DNA of 64,000 bases from Candidatus Gastranaerophilales bacterium (GCA_944325155.1 CALUYY010000001.1:292415-356414); one strand, 5' to 3'. Numbered from the stretch's first letter, positions 17,647 to 26,367 are shown. Numbers and translations: made by a program. Notes: generated by a model not told the origin, from the letters alone.

Positions 17647-19004
17647 AATGTTTTCGCTTTCATATCGCAAAATTCGGCGATTGTATCCGATATTTTTATC
17701 ATATCTTCTTCATTAAGCATCGGATAAACTCCTGTCCAAAAAGTTGAATTCATTATAAATTCGGTATTTGAAAGAAGATTATAGTATTTATCATTCAATT
17801 CTTTTGAATTTATAATTTTTGAATTTCCTATTCTGAAATCAACGTCGTTTTCCGTTATCATCGGCTGTCTTAAAATATTTCCCGCAAATAATTGTCTTGT
17901 TCCTATGCCGTTATTTTCCAGATATTGAACAAGTTCATTTTTTGTAAAAGGAGCATTCTTTTTAACCGATATCAAAAACCCGAACCATGAAGGCTTAACA
18001 TTATCTTCAATTTCGGGCAGAATTAAAAACTCATTTAATTTTTGAAGCCTTGAATATAAAAATTCGGCATTTTTTGTTCTTTTTTCAATAAAATCTTCAA
18101 TTTTATCAAGCTGTGAAACGCCGAGCGCCGCCTGCCAATCCGTAATTTTTAAATTGTATCCTATATTTGAATATGTATATTTATGGTCATATCCGAAAGG
18201 AAGATTCCCGAATTGCCTTGAAAATCTTTTTTTGCAAACATTATCAACCCCGGGCGGACAAATACAATCTCTGCCCCAATCCCTGAATGAAAGCAAAATT
18301 TTATGCAATTCCGGGTTGTTTGTAACAACGGCACCCCCTTCCCCCATTGTTATATGGTGTGCGGGATAAAAACTGAATGTTCCTATATCGCCAAAACTAC
18401 CCGTTTTTTGCCCTTTGTATTCCGCTCCCAATGCATCGCAGGAATCTTCAATAACCCATAAATTATATTTTTTTGCCAAATTTAAAACATTATCCAAATC
18501 AAAAGGATACCCTAAGGTATGTGCTATAAAAATTGCTTTCGTTTTTTTAGAAATTGCTTCTTCAATTTTTTCTATCGAAATATTATAGCTTCCAATTTCA
18601 ACATCAACAAAAACAGGGATAAGCCTGTTTTGAAAAATCGGATTTATTGTGGTCGGAAACCCTGCCGCAACGGTTATAACCTCATCGCCTTTTTTAAGCG
18701 CCTTTTCTTTTAATTTAGGAGACGTTAAAGCGGACAATGCAAGCAAATTTGCGCTTGAACCCGAATTTGTACTTAGGGCATATTTAACATTTAAATATTT
18801 AGCTAATTTTTCTTCAAACTCTTTGTTAAATCTGCCCGATGTAAGCCACATATCAAGCGTGGCATCAATCATATAAGATAAATCATTCCAATCAAGAAAT
18901 TTTCCCGACACGGGGATATATTTCTTTTGCCTATTTTGAATCGAAACCGCCCCAAAATATTCTTTTGCGGCTTCTTTTACTTTATTGCGCAAGTTTTCAT
19001 CCAC
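17637..19004 (-). CDS. rfbH: CDP-4-keto-6-deoxyglucose-3-dehydrase (E1, RfbH)
   Basis: This is a 455-residue DegT-fold protein in which the PLP-binding Lys is replaced by His, in FYPAHHITMGEGG (His217). That change defines the E1 dehydrase family, which uses PMP and an iron-sulfur cluster. Candidate cluster cysteines sit in DCICPPG and DNVCKKR. The start is GTG 19004, with GGAGAG nine bases upstream; it overlaps the rfbG end by 28 bases. The usual E3 reductase partner (DdhD) is not visible in the window. Confidence 0.9.
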   Translation of the reverse strand: MDENLRNKVKEAAKEYFGAVSIQNRQKKYIPVSGKFLDWNDLSYMIDATLDMWLTSGRFNKEFEEKLAKYLNVKYALSTNSGSSANLLALSALTSPKLKEKALKKGDEVITVAAGFPTTINPIFQNRLIPVFVDVEIGSYNISIEKIEEAISKKTKAIFIAHTLGYPFDLDNVLNLAKKYNLWVIEDSCDALGAEYKGQKTGSFGDIGTFSFYPAHHITMGEGGAVVTNNPELHKILLSFRDWGRDCICPPGVDNVCKKRFSRQFGNLPFGYDHKYTYSNIGYNLKITDWQAALGVSQLDKIEDFIEKRTKNAEFLYSRLQKLNEFLILPEIEDNVKPSWFGFLISVKKNAPFTKNELVQYLENNGIGTRQLFAGNILRQPMITENDVDFRIGNSKIINSKELNDKYYNLLSNTEFIMNSTFWTGVYPMLNEEDMIKISDTIAEFCDMKAKTLCK

Positions 19005-20059
19005 TTTATGCTCTCCTTAAATTCTTTTATCTGCCGATACGTAAAATCAAAAATATCTAAATCTTTTTTATAAAAATGAACATACCATTCAACCGTTTTT
19101 TCTATCGCAGTTTGCGCATCATACACAGGCTTCCACCCCAATAATTTTTTTGCTTTATCAATATTTAGCATTAATAAATTCGCTTCATGGAATTTGTCGT
19201 CTTTTTTAATTTCAATTTCCCCTTTGCCGTATTTTTGTATAACCGAATCAACAACATCTTTTACCGATAAAACATTTCCCTCATTCGGCCCAAAATTAAA
19301 CCCCTGCGCCAAATTTTTCTCTCCCGCAAGAAGCTTTGCCCCCAAAAGCAGATACCCCGAAAGCGGCTCCAGCACAAACTGCCACGGACGAATTGAAAAA
19401 GGATTTCTTAATACAATTTTTTTATTATCGTTTATTGCCCTTATGCAATCGGGAATCAGTCTGTCAATCGCCCAATCTCCACCGCCTATAACGTTTCCCG
19501 CTCTGACGGATGATAAAAGCATTGAATTATCACAATTTAAAAAAGAGCGCCTGTATGAAGACGTCATAATCTCAACACACCCTTTTGAGCTTGAATACAT
19601 ATCAAACCCGCCCATAGAATCATCTTCAACATAACCTTTTTTTATTTCTTTATTTTCATAGCATTTATCTGTTGTAACGTTGATAAACGCTTTTGTTCCC
19701 GCTTTTCTTGACGCTTCAAAAAGATTAAGGGTGCCGATAACATTTGTTTGATAAGTTAAAAGGGGTTCAATATAAGATAATCTGACCAAAGGCTGCGCCG
19801 CAAGATGAAAAACAATATCGGGCTTAAATTCGGATATTGTTTTTTCAAGCTTATAAACATCCAAAATATTTCCGGTAACGGAATTATCAATAAATTTATC
19901 CAAATTTAATTCTTTAAACATTGAAAATTCGCTGTTCGGTTCAAGCGAATATCCCGTAACTTCCGCCCCGAGTGTTTTCAGCCAGAAAGAAAGCCATGAG
20001 CCCTTAAAGCCCGTATGCCCCGTTATAAAAACTTTTTTATTTTTATAAATTTCAAACAT
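18977..20059 (-). CDS. rfbG: CDP-glucose 4,6-dehydratase
   Basis: This 360-residue extended SDR starts MFEIYKNKKVFITGHTGFKG, matching RfbG. It carries the NAD loop TGHTGFKG, a TTDKCYEN segment and the catalytic YSSSK. It converts CDP-glucose to CDP-4-keto-6-deoxyglucose. The ATG at 20059, rather than the more distal start at 20101, gives the family length and overlaps rfbF by eight bases. Confidence 0.92.
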   Translation of the reverse strand: MFEIYKNKKVFITGHTGFKGSWLSFWLKTLGAEVTGYSLEPNSEFSMFKELNLDKFIDNSVTGNILDVYKLEKTISEFKPDIVFHLAAQPLVRLSYIEPLLTYQTNVIGTLNLFEASRKAGTKAFINVTTDKCYENKEIKKGYVEDDSMGGFDMYSSSKGCVEIMTSSYRRSFLNCDNSMLLSSVRAGNVIGGGDWAIDRLIPDCIRAINDNKKIVLRNPFSIRPWQFVLEPLSGYLLLGAKLLAGEKNLAQGFNFGPNEGNVLSVKDVVDSVIQKYGKGEIEIKKDDKFHEANLLMLNIDKAKKLLGWKPVYDAQTAIEKTVEWYVHFYKKDLDIFDFTYRQIKEFKESIKWMKTCAIK

Positions 20060-20855
20060 GTAAAACCTCTTTTTTATCCGCCCATTTTGCCCAGGGCGCA
20101 CGGTTTTCTTCCCACATTTTCGTAAGTTCCGTTTTTCCCTTCAGGGTGTCCATCGGATACCAAAACCCCTCATGCCTGTATGCGTTTAATTGCCCCGCTT
20201 TTGCAAGATTTTCAAGCGGTTCTTTTTCAAAAACGACATCATCTCTTTTATCATCAATAAAATTAAATACTTCGGGTTCAACAACCATAAACCCGCCGTT
20301 TATCATATTATTGTCGCCTTTGGGTTTTTCGGAAAAACTTTTAATCGAACCGTCATAATCAATATCTATGGCGCCGAATTTGCCCGACGGTTTCACTGCG
20401 CTTAAGGTCAGATATTTTTTGCTTTTTTTATGACATTTTATTAATTCAAAAATATCAATGTCTGCAACCCCGTCGCCGTAAGTTAATAAAAAGGGCTCAT
20501 TATTCAGATATTTTTGAGCTTTTTTAATTCTTGAACCCGTCATTGTGATTTGACCCGTATAGAGCATGGTAACTCTCCAGGGTTCTGTCTGCATTTTATG
20601 AATTTCAACGGTATTATTCAGCATATCAACGGTAATGTCTGAATATTGTCTGTAATAGTTAACAAAATAATCTTTAATAACATGTGATTTATACCCCGTT
20701 AAAATAATAAAATCGTTAAACCCGAAATAAGAATAAATTTTCATAATATGCCACAATATGGGCTTTCCGCCGATTTCAACCATGGGTTTCGGTATCAGCC
20801 TTGTTTCTTCGGATAATCTTGTTCCCAGTCCTCCCGCCAAAATTAAAACTTTCAT
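20052..20855 (-). CDS. rfbF: Glucose-1-phosphate cytidylyltransferase
   Basis: This 267-residue nucleotidyltransferase begins MKVLILAGGLGTRLSEET and continues with the IPKPMVEIGGKPILWHI segment typical of RfbF. It makes CDP-glucose from CTP and glucose-1-phosphate, the first committed step of 3,6-dideoxyhexose synthesis. It shares a base with the glycosyltransferase stop upstream (TAATG). Confidence 0.93.
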   Translation of the reverse strand: MKVLILAGGLGTRLSEETRLIPKPMVEIGGKPILWHIMKIYSYFGFNDFIILTGYKSHVIKDYFVNYYRQYSDITVDMLNNTVEIHKMQTEPWRVTMLYTGQITMTGSRIKKAQKYLNNEPFLLTYGDGVADIDIFELIKCHKKSKKYLTLSAVKPSGKFGAIDIDYDGSIKSFSEKPKGDNNMINGGFMVVEPEVFNFIDDKRDDVVFEKEPLENLAKAGQLNAYRHEGFWYPMDTLKGKTELTKMWEENRAPWAKWADKKEVLHV

Positions 20856-22753
20856 TATGCGGCCCCCTTTTTTAAATTAAAGCTCCGGTTTTTTGCTTTT
20901 GGTTTTTGCAGTTTCTTTTTTAATAAATAATTGAAAAATTTTAAGAAACCGTTTCCGTTTTTAAGCAAAATATATATCATCTCATTAATTGCGCCTTTTT
21001 TATAAGCATCAAATTCCAATTCTTCCAAACTTCCGTCATGCAATTTAAAATGATTATAGAGTTGAATAATCCTGTAATAGGAAAAAACCTCAAAAACTAA
21101 TCCCGTGTAAAAATTGGCGCTCAGTTTATTTTTATAAAATAAAAGAAAAGATATAATTTCATTTTTATAAAGTTTTAAAACCTTTGATTCCTGGTTTTTA
21201 TGTTCTCTGTAAAAATAAAGAGGATTATTTATATAAATACATTTTCCGCCGCAAAGGCTCTGTGCAATTATATAATTATCCGATATTGCCCCCATTAAAG
21301 ACATTTTTTCATCAAAAACGACATTTTTTATATTTTCTTTTTTGTATACAATGCTCGGAAAAACAAAATTGGAGCCGAATTTATTTATGAAATTTTTACA
21401 TAATGCATTATTTTTATTTAAAATTTGATAATTTATTTTTTTATAATTTTTAAAATTTATCTCTTTTTTGCTTTTAAAATTTACGGTATTGGGGCAAATA
21501 AGATCAATATCATCTTCTTTGTTTATTAACTTTAAAATAATCTCAATAAAACAAGGGTGCAATATATCATCATCATGCATAATAAGTGCATATTTTGAAT
21601 TAACTAAATTTATTGCAGTTTTTATATTTTTTTCAACTTTAACGTTTTTATTTTGTCTGAAAAGATGAATGTTATTATGTTTATTTTTGAATTTTTCAAT
21701 CAACTCATATACGTTGTAATCGCTTCCGTTATCAACAACGGTTAATTTAACGTTTTTTATTGTCTGATTAATAACGCTTTTTATTGAATCAATTAAAAAT
21801 TCTTTTCTGTTATAAGTTAAAATAAAAATTTCAATGTCATCTTTATCAGATGTTATCTCATCATTTTTAAGATAAGTTTTATAAAAGGCGCGGTAAAATT
21901 TTAAATTAAGGAAAAAAGAAGGCTTTTTTATCATAAATTTTAAATACGATAAAAATTCAAAAATATACCTTTGAATAAAATAATCAAATATATTTAATTT
22001 ATAAGACGTTAATTGAAGATATTTAAAATAATAACTTTTATAATAAGAAAGAGAAATTTTGCCCCATGGTTTATATTTTCCGATAAAATGTATAATTTTT
22101 GGTTTTTTTATCCAGAAAGAACGGACGGTAAAAATTCCCGATTGAACATTATAGCTTTTATCTTTAATTATTTTAACTTTATCTTTTAAAACATTGTTTA
22201 TAATTTCCTGATCGGCCTGTTTAATTTTATTCTTATTTTGAATTGCATATTGAATAAATTTTTCTTCTCTGCCTTCTTTTCTTATTAATTCAAGATTTAA
22301 CAATAAAACTCCCGCATTAACATAAGTTTCAAATTGGGGAGTAATATCCAAAACGCCTGCAAGGTAATATTTTTTTATGTCGGTTTCGAATAAATCCCTT
22401 AAAGAAACGTTAACAACAATATCGGAATCAAGATAAATGACTTTATCGATATCATTCAACAGTGAAGGGATTTTTAATCTGTATAAAGTTGCCGGGGTTA
22501 TATACTTAAAAATTTTTATATCTTTATAAACGGAAAAATCTTCCCGCTTTACCTCAATAAATTTGCAGTCAAAATTTTTTATTTTTCTTAAATCGTAAAA
22601 TTTTAAAATATCTTCTTTATCTAAACCGTCATGGATAATATAAAAAGATAAATTATCATCGGCATTTGCGTTCTTTAAAATTGAAGCGGCAGTTACGGAT
22701 GTATGTTTAATATAATTTTTATCACACGCAAAACAAACATTTATACTTTTCAT
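20855..22753 (-). CDS. Two-domain glycosyltransferase (GT8 plus GT2)
   Basis: This 632-residue protein joins a GT8 galactosyltransferase-like domain (residues 1 to about 280, starting INVCFACDKNYIKHTSVTAA, with YLDSDIVVN as the DxD metal site) to a GT2 domain (about 305-560, starting DIEIFILTYNRKEFLIDSI, with MHDDDILHP). It likely adds two sugars to a lipid-linked glycan at the cytoplasmic face of the membrane. Its ATG overlaps the stop of the recombinase gene as ATGA. Confidence 0.85.
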   Translation of the reverse strand: MKSINVCFACDKNYIKHTSVTAASILKNANADDNLSFYIIHDGLDKEDILKFYDLRKIKNFDCKFIEVKREDFSVYKDIKIFKYITPATLYRLKIPSLLNDIDKVIYLDSDIVVNVSLRDLFETDIKKYYLAGVLDITPQFETYVNAGVLLLNLELIRKEGREEKFIQYAIQNKNKIKQADQEIINNVLKDKVKIIKDKSYNVQSGIFTVRSFWIKKPKIIHFIGKYKPWGKISLSYYKSYYFKYLQLTSYKLNIFDYFIQRYIFEFLSYLKFMIKKPSFFLNLKFYRAFYKTYLKNDEITSDKDDIEIFILTYNRKEFLIDSIKSVINQTIKNVKLTVVDNGSDYNVYELIEKFKNKHNNIHLFRQNKNVKVEKNIKTAINLVNSKYALIMHDDDILHPCFIEIILKLINKEDDIDLICPNTVNFKSKKEINFKNYKKINYQILNKNNALCKNFINKFGSNFVFPSIVYKKENIKNVVFDEKMSLMGAISDNYIIAQSLCGGKCIYINNPLYFYREHKNQESKVLKLYKNEIISFLLFYKNKLSANFYTGLVFEVFSYYRIIQLYNHFKLHDGSLEELEFDAYKKGAINEMIYILLKNGNGFLKFFNYLLKKKLQKPKAKNRSFNLKKGAA

Positions 22754-23322
22754 AAATTCATCCCCCTTGTAATAAAAGTTTGAGAGGGGTTGGTTATTTC
22801 GATGTATTTGATTGTTTCATTGATTGTTTGTTGAGAGAAAAGATATTGTAAGAATGATAAGTCTTTGTATTTTTGGTAATAATGATATCCGAATGTTTTT
22901 CTCCATGAAGACGGTGAATAAGAACTTTTTTCATCTTTTTTAAGGTTAAGTTCATTTATTATTTCTTTGAATGTTTTATATACTAAAGTTCTGTCTAATC
23001 TTCCTCCGAAGTTTGAGATAAAAAGAGGTTCTTTCGGTTTTCTTTTGTTTGTTATTTCTTTAATTAATTTTTGTATTGTTTTATTAACGGGTATTTCGTT
23101 TTTTTGTTGTTTTTTGTTTTTATCTTTATTGTTTAATTCCTGTTTTATCTTGATATATTCTTTTTCTTTAACGTCTTTTACGTTTAAGTTTAATAAATCG
23201 TTCAGTTTTAGACCCGTATTTATTGCAAGGAGGAATAAAAGAAGATCTCTTTTTTTATTCTTTTTTATATACATCTCTTTTATTTTATTTATTGTTTCTA
23301 TGTCTTTTATCGGTTTGGACAT
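22750..23322 (-). CDS. Small tyrosine recombinase, catalytic domain only
   Basis: The ATG at 23322 is chosen over a TTG further up because GGAGA lies eight bases before it. The 190-residue product is only a catalytic domain, without a core-binding domain. NTGLKLNDLL has Lys39 where the first catalytic Arg normally sits; SSWRKT keeps the second Arg (Arg141), and Tyr173 in IKYIEI is the likely nucleophile. It is the first gene of the sugar operon and is translationally coupled to the GT8-GT2 gene. It may be active at a site-specific inversion or have become a regulator. Confidence 0.75.
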   Translation of the reverse strand: MSKPIKDIETINKIKEMYIKKNKKRDLLLFLLAINTGLKLNDLLNLNVKDVKEKEYIKIKQELNNKDKNKKQQKNEIPVNKTIQKLIKEITNKRKPKEPLFISNFGGRLDRTLVYKTFKEIINELNLKKDEKSSYSPSSWRKTFGYHYYQKYKDLSFLQYLFSQQTINETIKYIEITNPSQTFITRGMNL

Positions 23323-23678
23323 TTGTTTTATTCTCCGGTCATTCAACAGAATAGCTGTTTAGTTGAGCAAAGGCTGAAAAATAGATTTAATAAGGTTTTT
23401 ATTTCTAAGTTCCGCTTTGATATAAAAAGTTCGGCAAATTGCACAAAAGATTAAATTCTAAAATGCATATATTAATTATTTGAGAATGATTTTTATATCC
23501 GCTCAACATAACAAATAATATGTTGAACCCGATACTGGATAAATACCCCGACAGAATAAAGTTTTTGAGGATTTTGTATAATTTTTAAATTATCCTTTTT
23601 TATTTTTTAAACCGGTAAAATCACCCGAAAGACTTAACCTTATTGAAATAAAAAATTTTTTATTTTAGATTGATTTTT
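23323..23678. other. 356-base intergenic region between divergent genes
   Basis: No gene is visible. It separates the minus-strand sugar operon from the plus-strand DMT transporter. It contains the dif-like inverted repeat at 23501-23528 and a TATAAT at 23577-23582 that could serve the transporter, although no convincing -35 box is present. The rest is AT-rich without a clear hairpin terminator. Confidence 0.6.
23501..23528. repeat. dif/Xer-like inverted repeat
   Basis: The two 11-base arms GCTCAACATAA and ATATGTTGAAC are separated by six bases (CAAATA). The core arms CAACATA/TATGTTG are perfect, and the right arm resembles the XerD half of bacterial dif sites (TTATGTTAAAT). Arm and spacer lengths are those of tyrosine-recombinase core sites. 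It is about 180 bases upstream of the recombinase gene. It could be a recombination site, the chromosomal dif, or simply an operator. Confidence 0.5.
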
Positions 23679-24575
23679 ATGAAAAGACACTCAATCGGCA
23701 TACTAAACGGAATAATTGCAGCGGCAAGCTACGGTACAAACCCTTTGTTTGCGCTTCCTTTGTTTAATGCGGGTATCGGGGTTAATTCCGTTTTATTTTA
23801 CAGATATTTTTTTGCGCTTATTATATACGGGCTCTGGCTTAAATTTTATAAAAAAGCAAATTTTAAACTCTCTAAAAATGAAATTTTGCCCTTATTTATT
23901 TTATCAATGTTTTTTTCTTTTTCATCCTTAACGTTATTTGAAGCATTCAGATATATAGCCTCAGGCATTGCCTGCACGATTTTATTTATATATCCCGTGA
24001 TTGTTGCTTTAATTATGCGTTTATTTTTTAAAGAAAAATTGCCCAAAATTATAATTCTTGCAATTTTGCTTGTAATAGGCGGGATTATTCTTTTGTATAA
24101 CGGAAATGGCGAAGAAACAATAAATATAAAGGGGGTTTTAATTGTTTTATTATCCGCCCTTTTATATGCGCTTTATATTGTATGCACAAAGAAAATAAAA
24201 GCAATCCGCCATATTAAAACGGATAAATTAAGCTTTTATGTAATGTTATTCGGGCTTAGCGTTTATATATACAATTTAAAATTCCACAGCACCCTTCAAA
24301 TTTTAAATAAGCCCGTTTTATGGGTTTATGCAATTTTATTGTCAATAATTCCCACCATAATTTCTCTTGAAACGATAACAATTGCAATCCGCCTTACGGG
24401 CCCCGTTAAAACGGCAATTTTGGGCGCACTTGAACCTTTAACGGCGGTATTTTTCGGGGTCATATTTTTTAATGAACCCCTAACATTAAAAATAATAACC
24501 GGAATTATTCTTATTTTATCGGGCGTGTTTGCCGTTATTTTAAACGGCAATAAACAAACAAAACAGGTTTATTAA
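23679..24575 (+). CDS. EamA/DMT-superfamily transporter
   Basis: This roughly 298-residue hydrophobic protein has about ten membrane segments arranged as two EamA repeats (residues about 5-135 and 150-290). It carries the family-like ends LGALEPLTAVFFGVIFFNEPL and GIILILSGVFAVIL. It would export or import a small metabolite through the inner membrane; the substrate cannot be told. ATG 23679 is preferred over the TTG at 23670. It converges on the next gene with one base between the stops. Confidence 0.82.
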   Translation: MKRHSIGILNGIIAAASYGTNPLFALPLFNAGIGVNSVLFYRYFFALIIYGLWLKFYKKANFKLSKNEILPLFILSMFFSFSSLTLFEAFRYIASGIACTILFIYPVIVALIMRLFFKEKLPKIIILAILLVIGGIILLYNGNGEETINIKGVLIVLLSALLYALYIVCTKKIKAIRHIKTDKLSFYVMLFGLSVYIYNLKFHSTLQILNKPVLWVYAILLSIIPTIISLETITIAIRLTGPVKTAILGALEPLTAVFFGVIFFNEPLTLKIITGIILILSGVFAVILNGNKQTKQVY

Positions 24576-24576
24576 A

Positions 24577-24891
24577 TCATTCAAAATTTAATTTCCTGAG
24601 CGCCGCTTCAATTTCCATTCTGTCTGATAAAATATCTTCCCAGCCGTATATTTCATTAACAATTTCCGCCTGGGTTTTAGGGGGCAAAATATGTTCGTTT
24701 TCATCCGTCTTAATTATAAAATCAAGATATTTTTCATCGTCGATTTTAACTTCAATTGATTTAAGCTGTTCAAGTATCATTTTCTTTTTATCCGCAAGCT
24801 CATCCGCACCCGTCATTTCATTCAGGGCGTTTATAAAGTTTGTCGGCTTCATGTTCTTATCTGCATCGGGGGTAATATCGAAATCAGACAT
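24577..24891 (-). CDS. Hypothetical 104-residue acidic protein
   Basis: This small, acidic, probably helical cytoplasmic protein has no signal peptide and no recognisable domain. A GAGG lies seven bases before the ATG. The C-terminus (EIVNEIYGWEDILSDRMEIE) looks amphipathic. It stands alone, convergent with the DMT transporter. I do not recognise the family. Confidence 0.55.
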   Translation of the reverse strand: MSDFDITPDADKNMKPTNFINALNEMTGADELADKKKMILEQLKSIEVKIDDEKYLDFIIKTDENEHILPPKTQAEIVNEIYGWEDILSDRMEIEAALRKLNFE

Positions 24892-24966
24892 AAAACCTCA
24901 AAAAATCGCAGCACAACCAAAAGCAAAAGCTTCTTTTTTTCTTATTCCCGTTTTTTAAACAAGCCT

Positions 24967-25005
24967 AACATGATGTATAATACAATATAAAAGGAGTTTA
25001 TTAAT
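24967..25005 (+). promoter_or_regulatory. Promoter -10 and ribosome site of the PPC-domain gene
   Basis: A perfect TATAAT in GATGTATAATAC lies about 30 bases before the ATG, with a weak TTTAAA about 16 bases upstream of it. AAAGGAG lies about ten bases before the ATG. Together they support a short leader. Confidence 0.5.
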
Positions 25006-25437
25006 ATGAATGAAGGTTATTTAATAAAAAAATTCGGAAACAAATATTTTATAAGAATTGATAAAAATCATGAAATAGTGTCAACACTAAAAGAAATTTC
25101 CGAAAAGAAAAAAATAAGACTCGGTGTCGTAAGCGGAATAGGTGCGATAAAATCGTGTGTTTTAGGATTTTTTAACCCCGAGACAAAAGAATATTCCGAA
25201 AAAACCTTTAGCGAATATATGGAAATTACAAGTTTAACCGGAAATATTACAAGAAAAGAAAAAAATACTTATCTGCACCTTCACCTAAACGCTGCGGGAA
25301 GCGACAATAAAACAATCGGCGGACATCTGGTAAAAGCGGTAATAAGCGCAACATCGGAAATAGTAATTGAAGAAGTAAGAGGCAAAGTTAACAGAAAATT
25401 CAGCGAAGAAATCGGGCTTAATTTAATTGAAATGTAA
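25006..25437 (+). CDS. PPC-domain (DUF296) protein
   Basis: This 143-residue protein matches the plant and prokaryote conserved domain through GVVSGIGAIKSCVLGFF, the metal-site HLHLNAAGSDN and IGGHL. Prokaryotic members are small trimeric proteins with a bound metal; their role is unsettled, although fusions suggest DNA or nucleotide binding. It is a single gene with its own promoter. Confidence 0.8.
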   Translation: MNEGYLIKKFGNKYFIRIDKNHEIVSTLKEISEKKKIRLGVVSGIGAIKSCVLGFFNPETKEYSEKTFSEYMEITSLTGNITRKEKNTYLHLHLNAAGSDNKTIGGHLVKAVISATSEIVIEEVRGKVNRKFSEEIGLNLIEM

Positions 25438-25444
25438 GAATAAT

Positions 25445-25834
25445 TTATAAGTTCGGCTCTTGAGAATAATGAATATTGCTGATTTTCCATTCATTATTTC
25501 GCAAGATAAGAAGCTGCGTTTCACGCCCCTTAGTATGGATTTGTACACCATCTTCCTTTTTAACGGCATAAAAATCCCGGCTGAATTCTAAAAAGGCAGT
25601 ATTACCAAAAAACTTGATTGAAATATTTTTTATTTTTAAATCTCTCTTTGAAAATAATTTATCCATCGTGCCGAGATAAAAATGTTCTTTAATTTCTTCA
25701 AAAGAATGTTCATAGCCAAGCGGATGAATAAATGAAATTAAATCTTCGCTGTCCCATATTTCTTTTGCAAATTCTAAATTGCACTCATTAATTGATTGTA
25801 CGTATTTATATAGCAAATTATGAATCTTGTCCAT
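25445..25834 (-). CDS. SnoaL/NTF2-like domain protein
   Basis: This 129-residue protein has an NTF2-like cone fold pattern: an N-terminal helix, an IWDSEDLISFIHPLG segment and then beta strands ending WKISNIHYSQEP. Members range from isomerases to stress-response proteins, so no reaction is assigned. It converges on the PPC gene with a seven-base gap and marks the last chromosomal gene before the Mu-like element. Confidence 0.7.
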   Translation of the reverse strand: MDKIHNLLYKYVQSINECNLEFAKEIWDSEDLISFIHPLGYEHSFEEIKEHFYLGTMDKLFSKRDLKIKNISIKFFGNTAFLEFSRDFYAVKKEDGVQIHTKGRETQLLILRNNEWKISNIHYSQEPNL

Positions 25835-25897
25835 ATGTAAAACCTTTTTTTGTTTATTTATCTGTCTTAAATAAGATTTAAATATTTTAGCACAGTG

Positions 25898-25926
25898 TTA
25901 AAACTTTAGTTGAAATAGTGTATATT
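25898..25926 (+). promoter_or_regulatory. Promoter-like sequence before the hairpin RNA candidate
   Basis: TTAAAA (25898-25903) and TATATT (25921-25926) are exactly 17 bases apart. No reading frame follows; a stable hairpin does. This would start a short untranslated transcript near 25933. Confidence 0.4.
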
Positions 25927-25936
25927 ATATATGTAT

Positions 25937-25980
25937 AGTCCTAGACGATGTACCACATTTGTGGAGTTGCTAGGGCTTTT
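25937..25980 (+). ncRNA. Hairpin with T-tract, possible small RNA or terminator
   Basis: An outer 8-bp stem (AGTCCTAG with CTAGGGCT, one G-U pair) encloses an inner CCACA/TGTGG stem, and the outer stem is followed by TTTT. Directly downstream of the promoter-like pair it could form a transcript of about 45 bases that terminates itself. No known RNA family is recognised. Confidence 0.35.
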
Positions 25981-26147
25981 GCTTTATAAATTCCTGCCCG
26001 GACAAAAAAAACTCTTTTATTAATAAGCCTTTAAACGGTTGCAATGGCCGGACATTTCAAAGCAATTGTAAAGAAACAGGACAATACAGAAAAGGGGAAC
26101 TTGGCTCAAAGCCCCTGAACTCAAAGGTTCTTTATGCAAATTCAGGG

Positions 26148-26158
26148 TTCCAGAAAAG
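26148..26158 (+). repeat. Putative transposase-binding site, left end copy 1
   Basis: TTCCAGAAAAG, within GGGTTCCAGAAAAGTCC. The same 11 bases recur at 26297 in the same direction and at 28007 in the opposite direction; a variant with one extra C lies near the right end. Mu-type transposases bind several such sites per end. Confidence 0.5.
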
Positions 26159-26286
26159 TCCGGTATGCCCGATTTCCATCAATTTTAAGTCCGGCAAAAG
26201 TCAAAATTTATATGCCGATATGCCGTAAAGTCTTATTTTCGTAAGGTAATAGCCAATGACAAACATAGGACTTTTGTTCTAAAATA

Positions 26287-26307
26287 GTAACACAGGTTCC
26301 AGAAAAG
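26287..26307 (+). repeat. Left inverted end repeat of the Mu-like element
   Basis: GTAACACAGGTTCCAGAAAA matches the reverse complement of 43858-43878 at all but two substitutions and one extra C. The two copies face inward, at opposite ends of the transposition and defence genes, which is what transposon ends require. Confidence 0.6.
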
Positions 26308-26327
26308 ATTATTTTTCTGTTACAAAA

Positions 26328-26367
26328 CGGAACCTTAACGGAACTTTTTGCGGAACTCTAACGGAAC
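26328..26367 (+). promoter_or_regulatory. Four helically phased CGGAAC repeats
   Basis: CGGAAC occurs at 26328, 26339, 26351 and 26362, spaced 11, 12 and 11 bases, so all face one side of the helix. The same hexamer occurs as an inverted pair in the control region between the Mor-like and transposase genes. This suggests one regulator or transposase that binds both places. Confidence 0.5.

Larger units (their letters stand above)
25838..26367. other. Non-coding structured region at the left edge of the mobile element
   Basis: About 530 bases without a gene. From left to right it holds a promoter-like pair, a long hairpin with a T-tract, CCGGAC twice (25998, 26048) and its complement GTCCGG twice (26158, 26189), GGGG/CCCC and CCCTGAA/TTCAGGG pairings near 26095-26147, two TTCCAGAAAAG sites and four CGGAAC repeats. 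The left part may be a small chromosomal RNA; the right part looks like a transposon end and control region. The exact element boundary is not resolved. Confidence 0.6.

Noticed and set aside
25937..25980. Known RNA such as SRP RNA, 6S RNA or RNase P RNA
   Set aside because: None of the conserved sequence blocks of these RNAs could be recognised; only a hairpin with a T-tract is supported.
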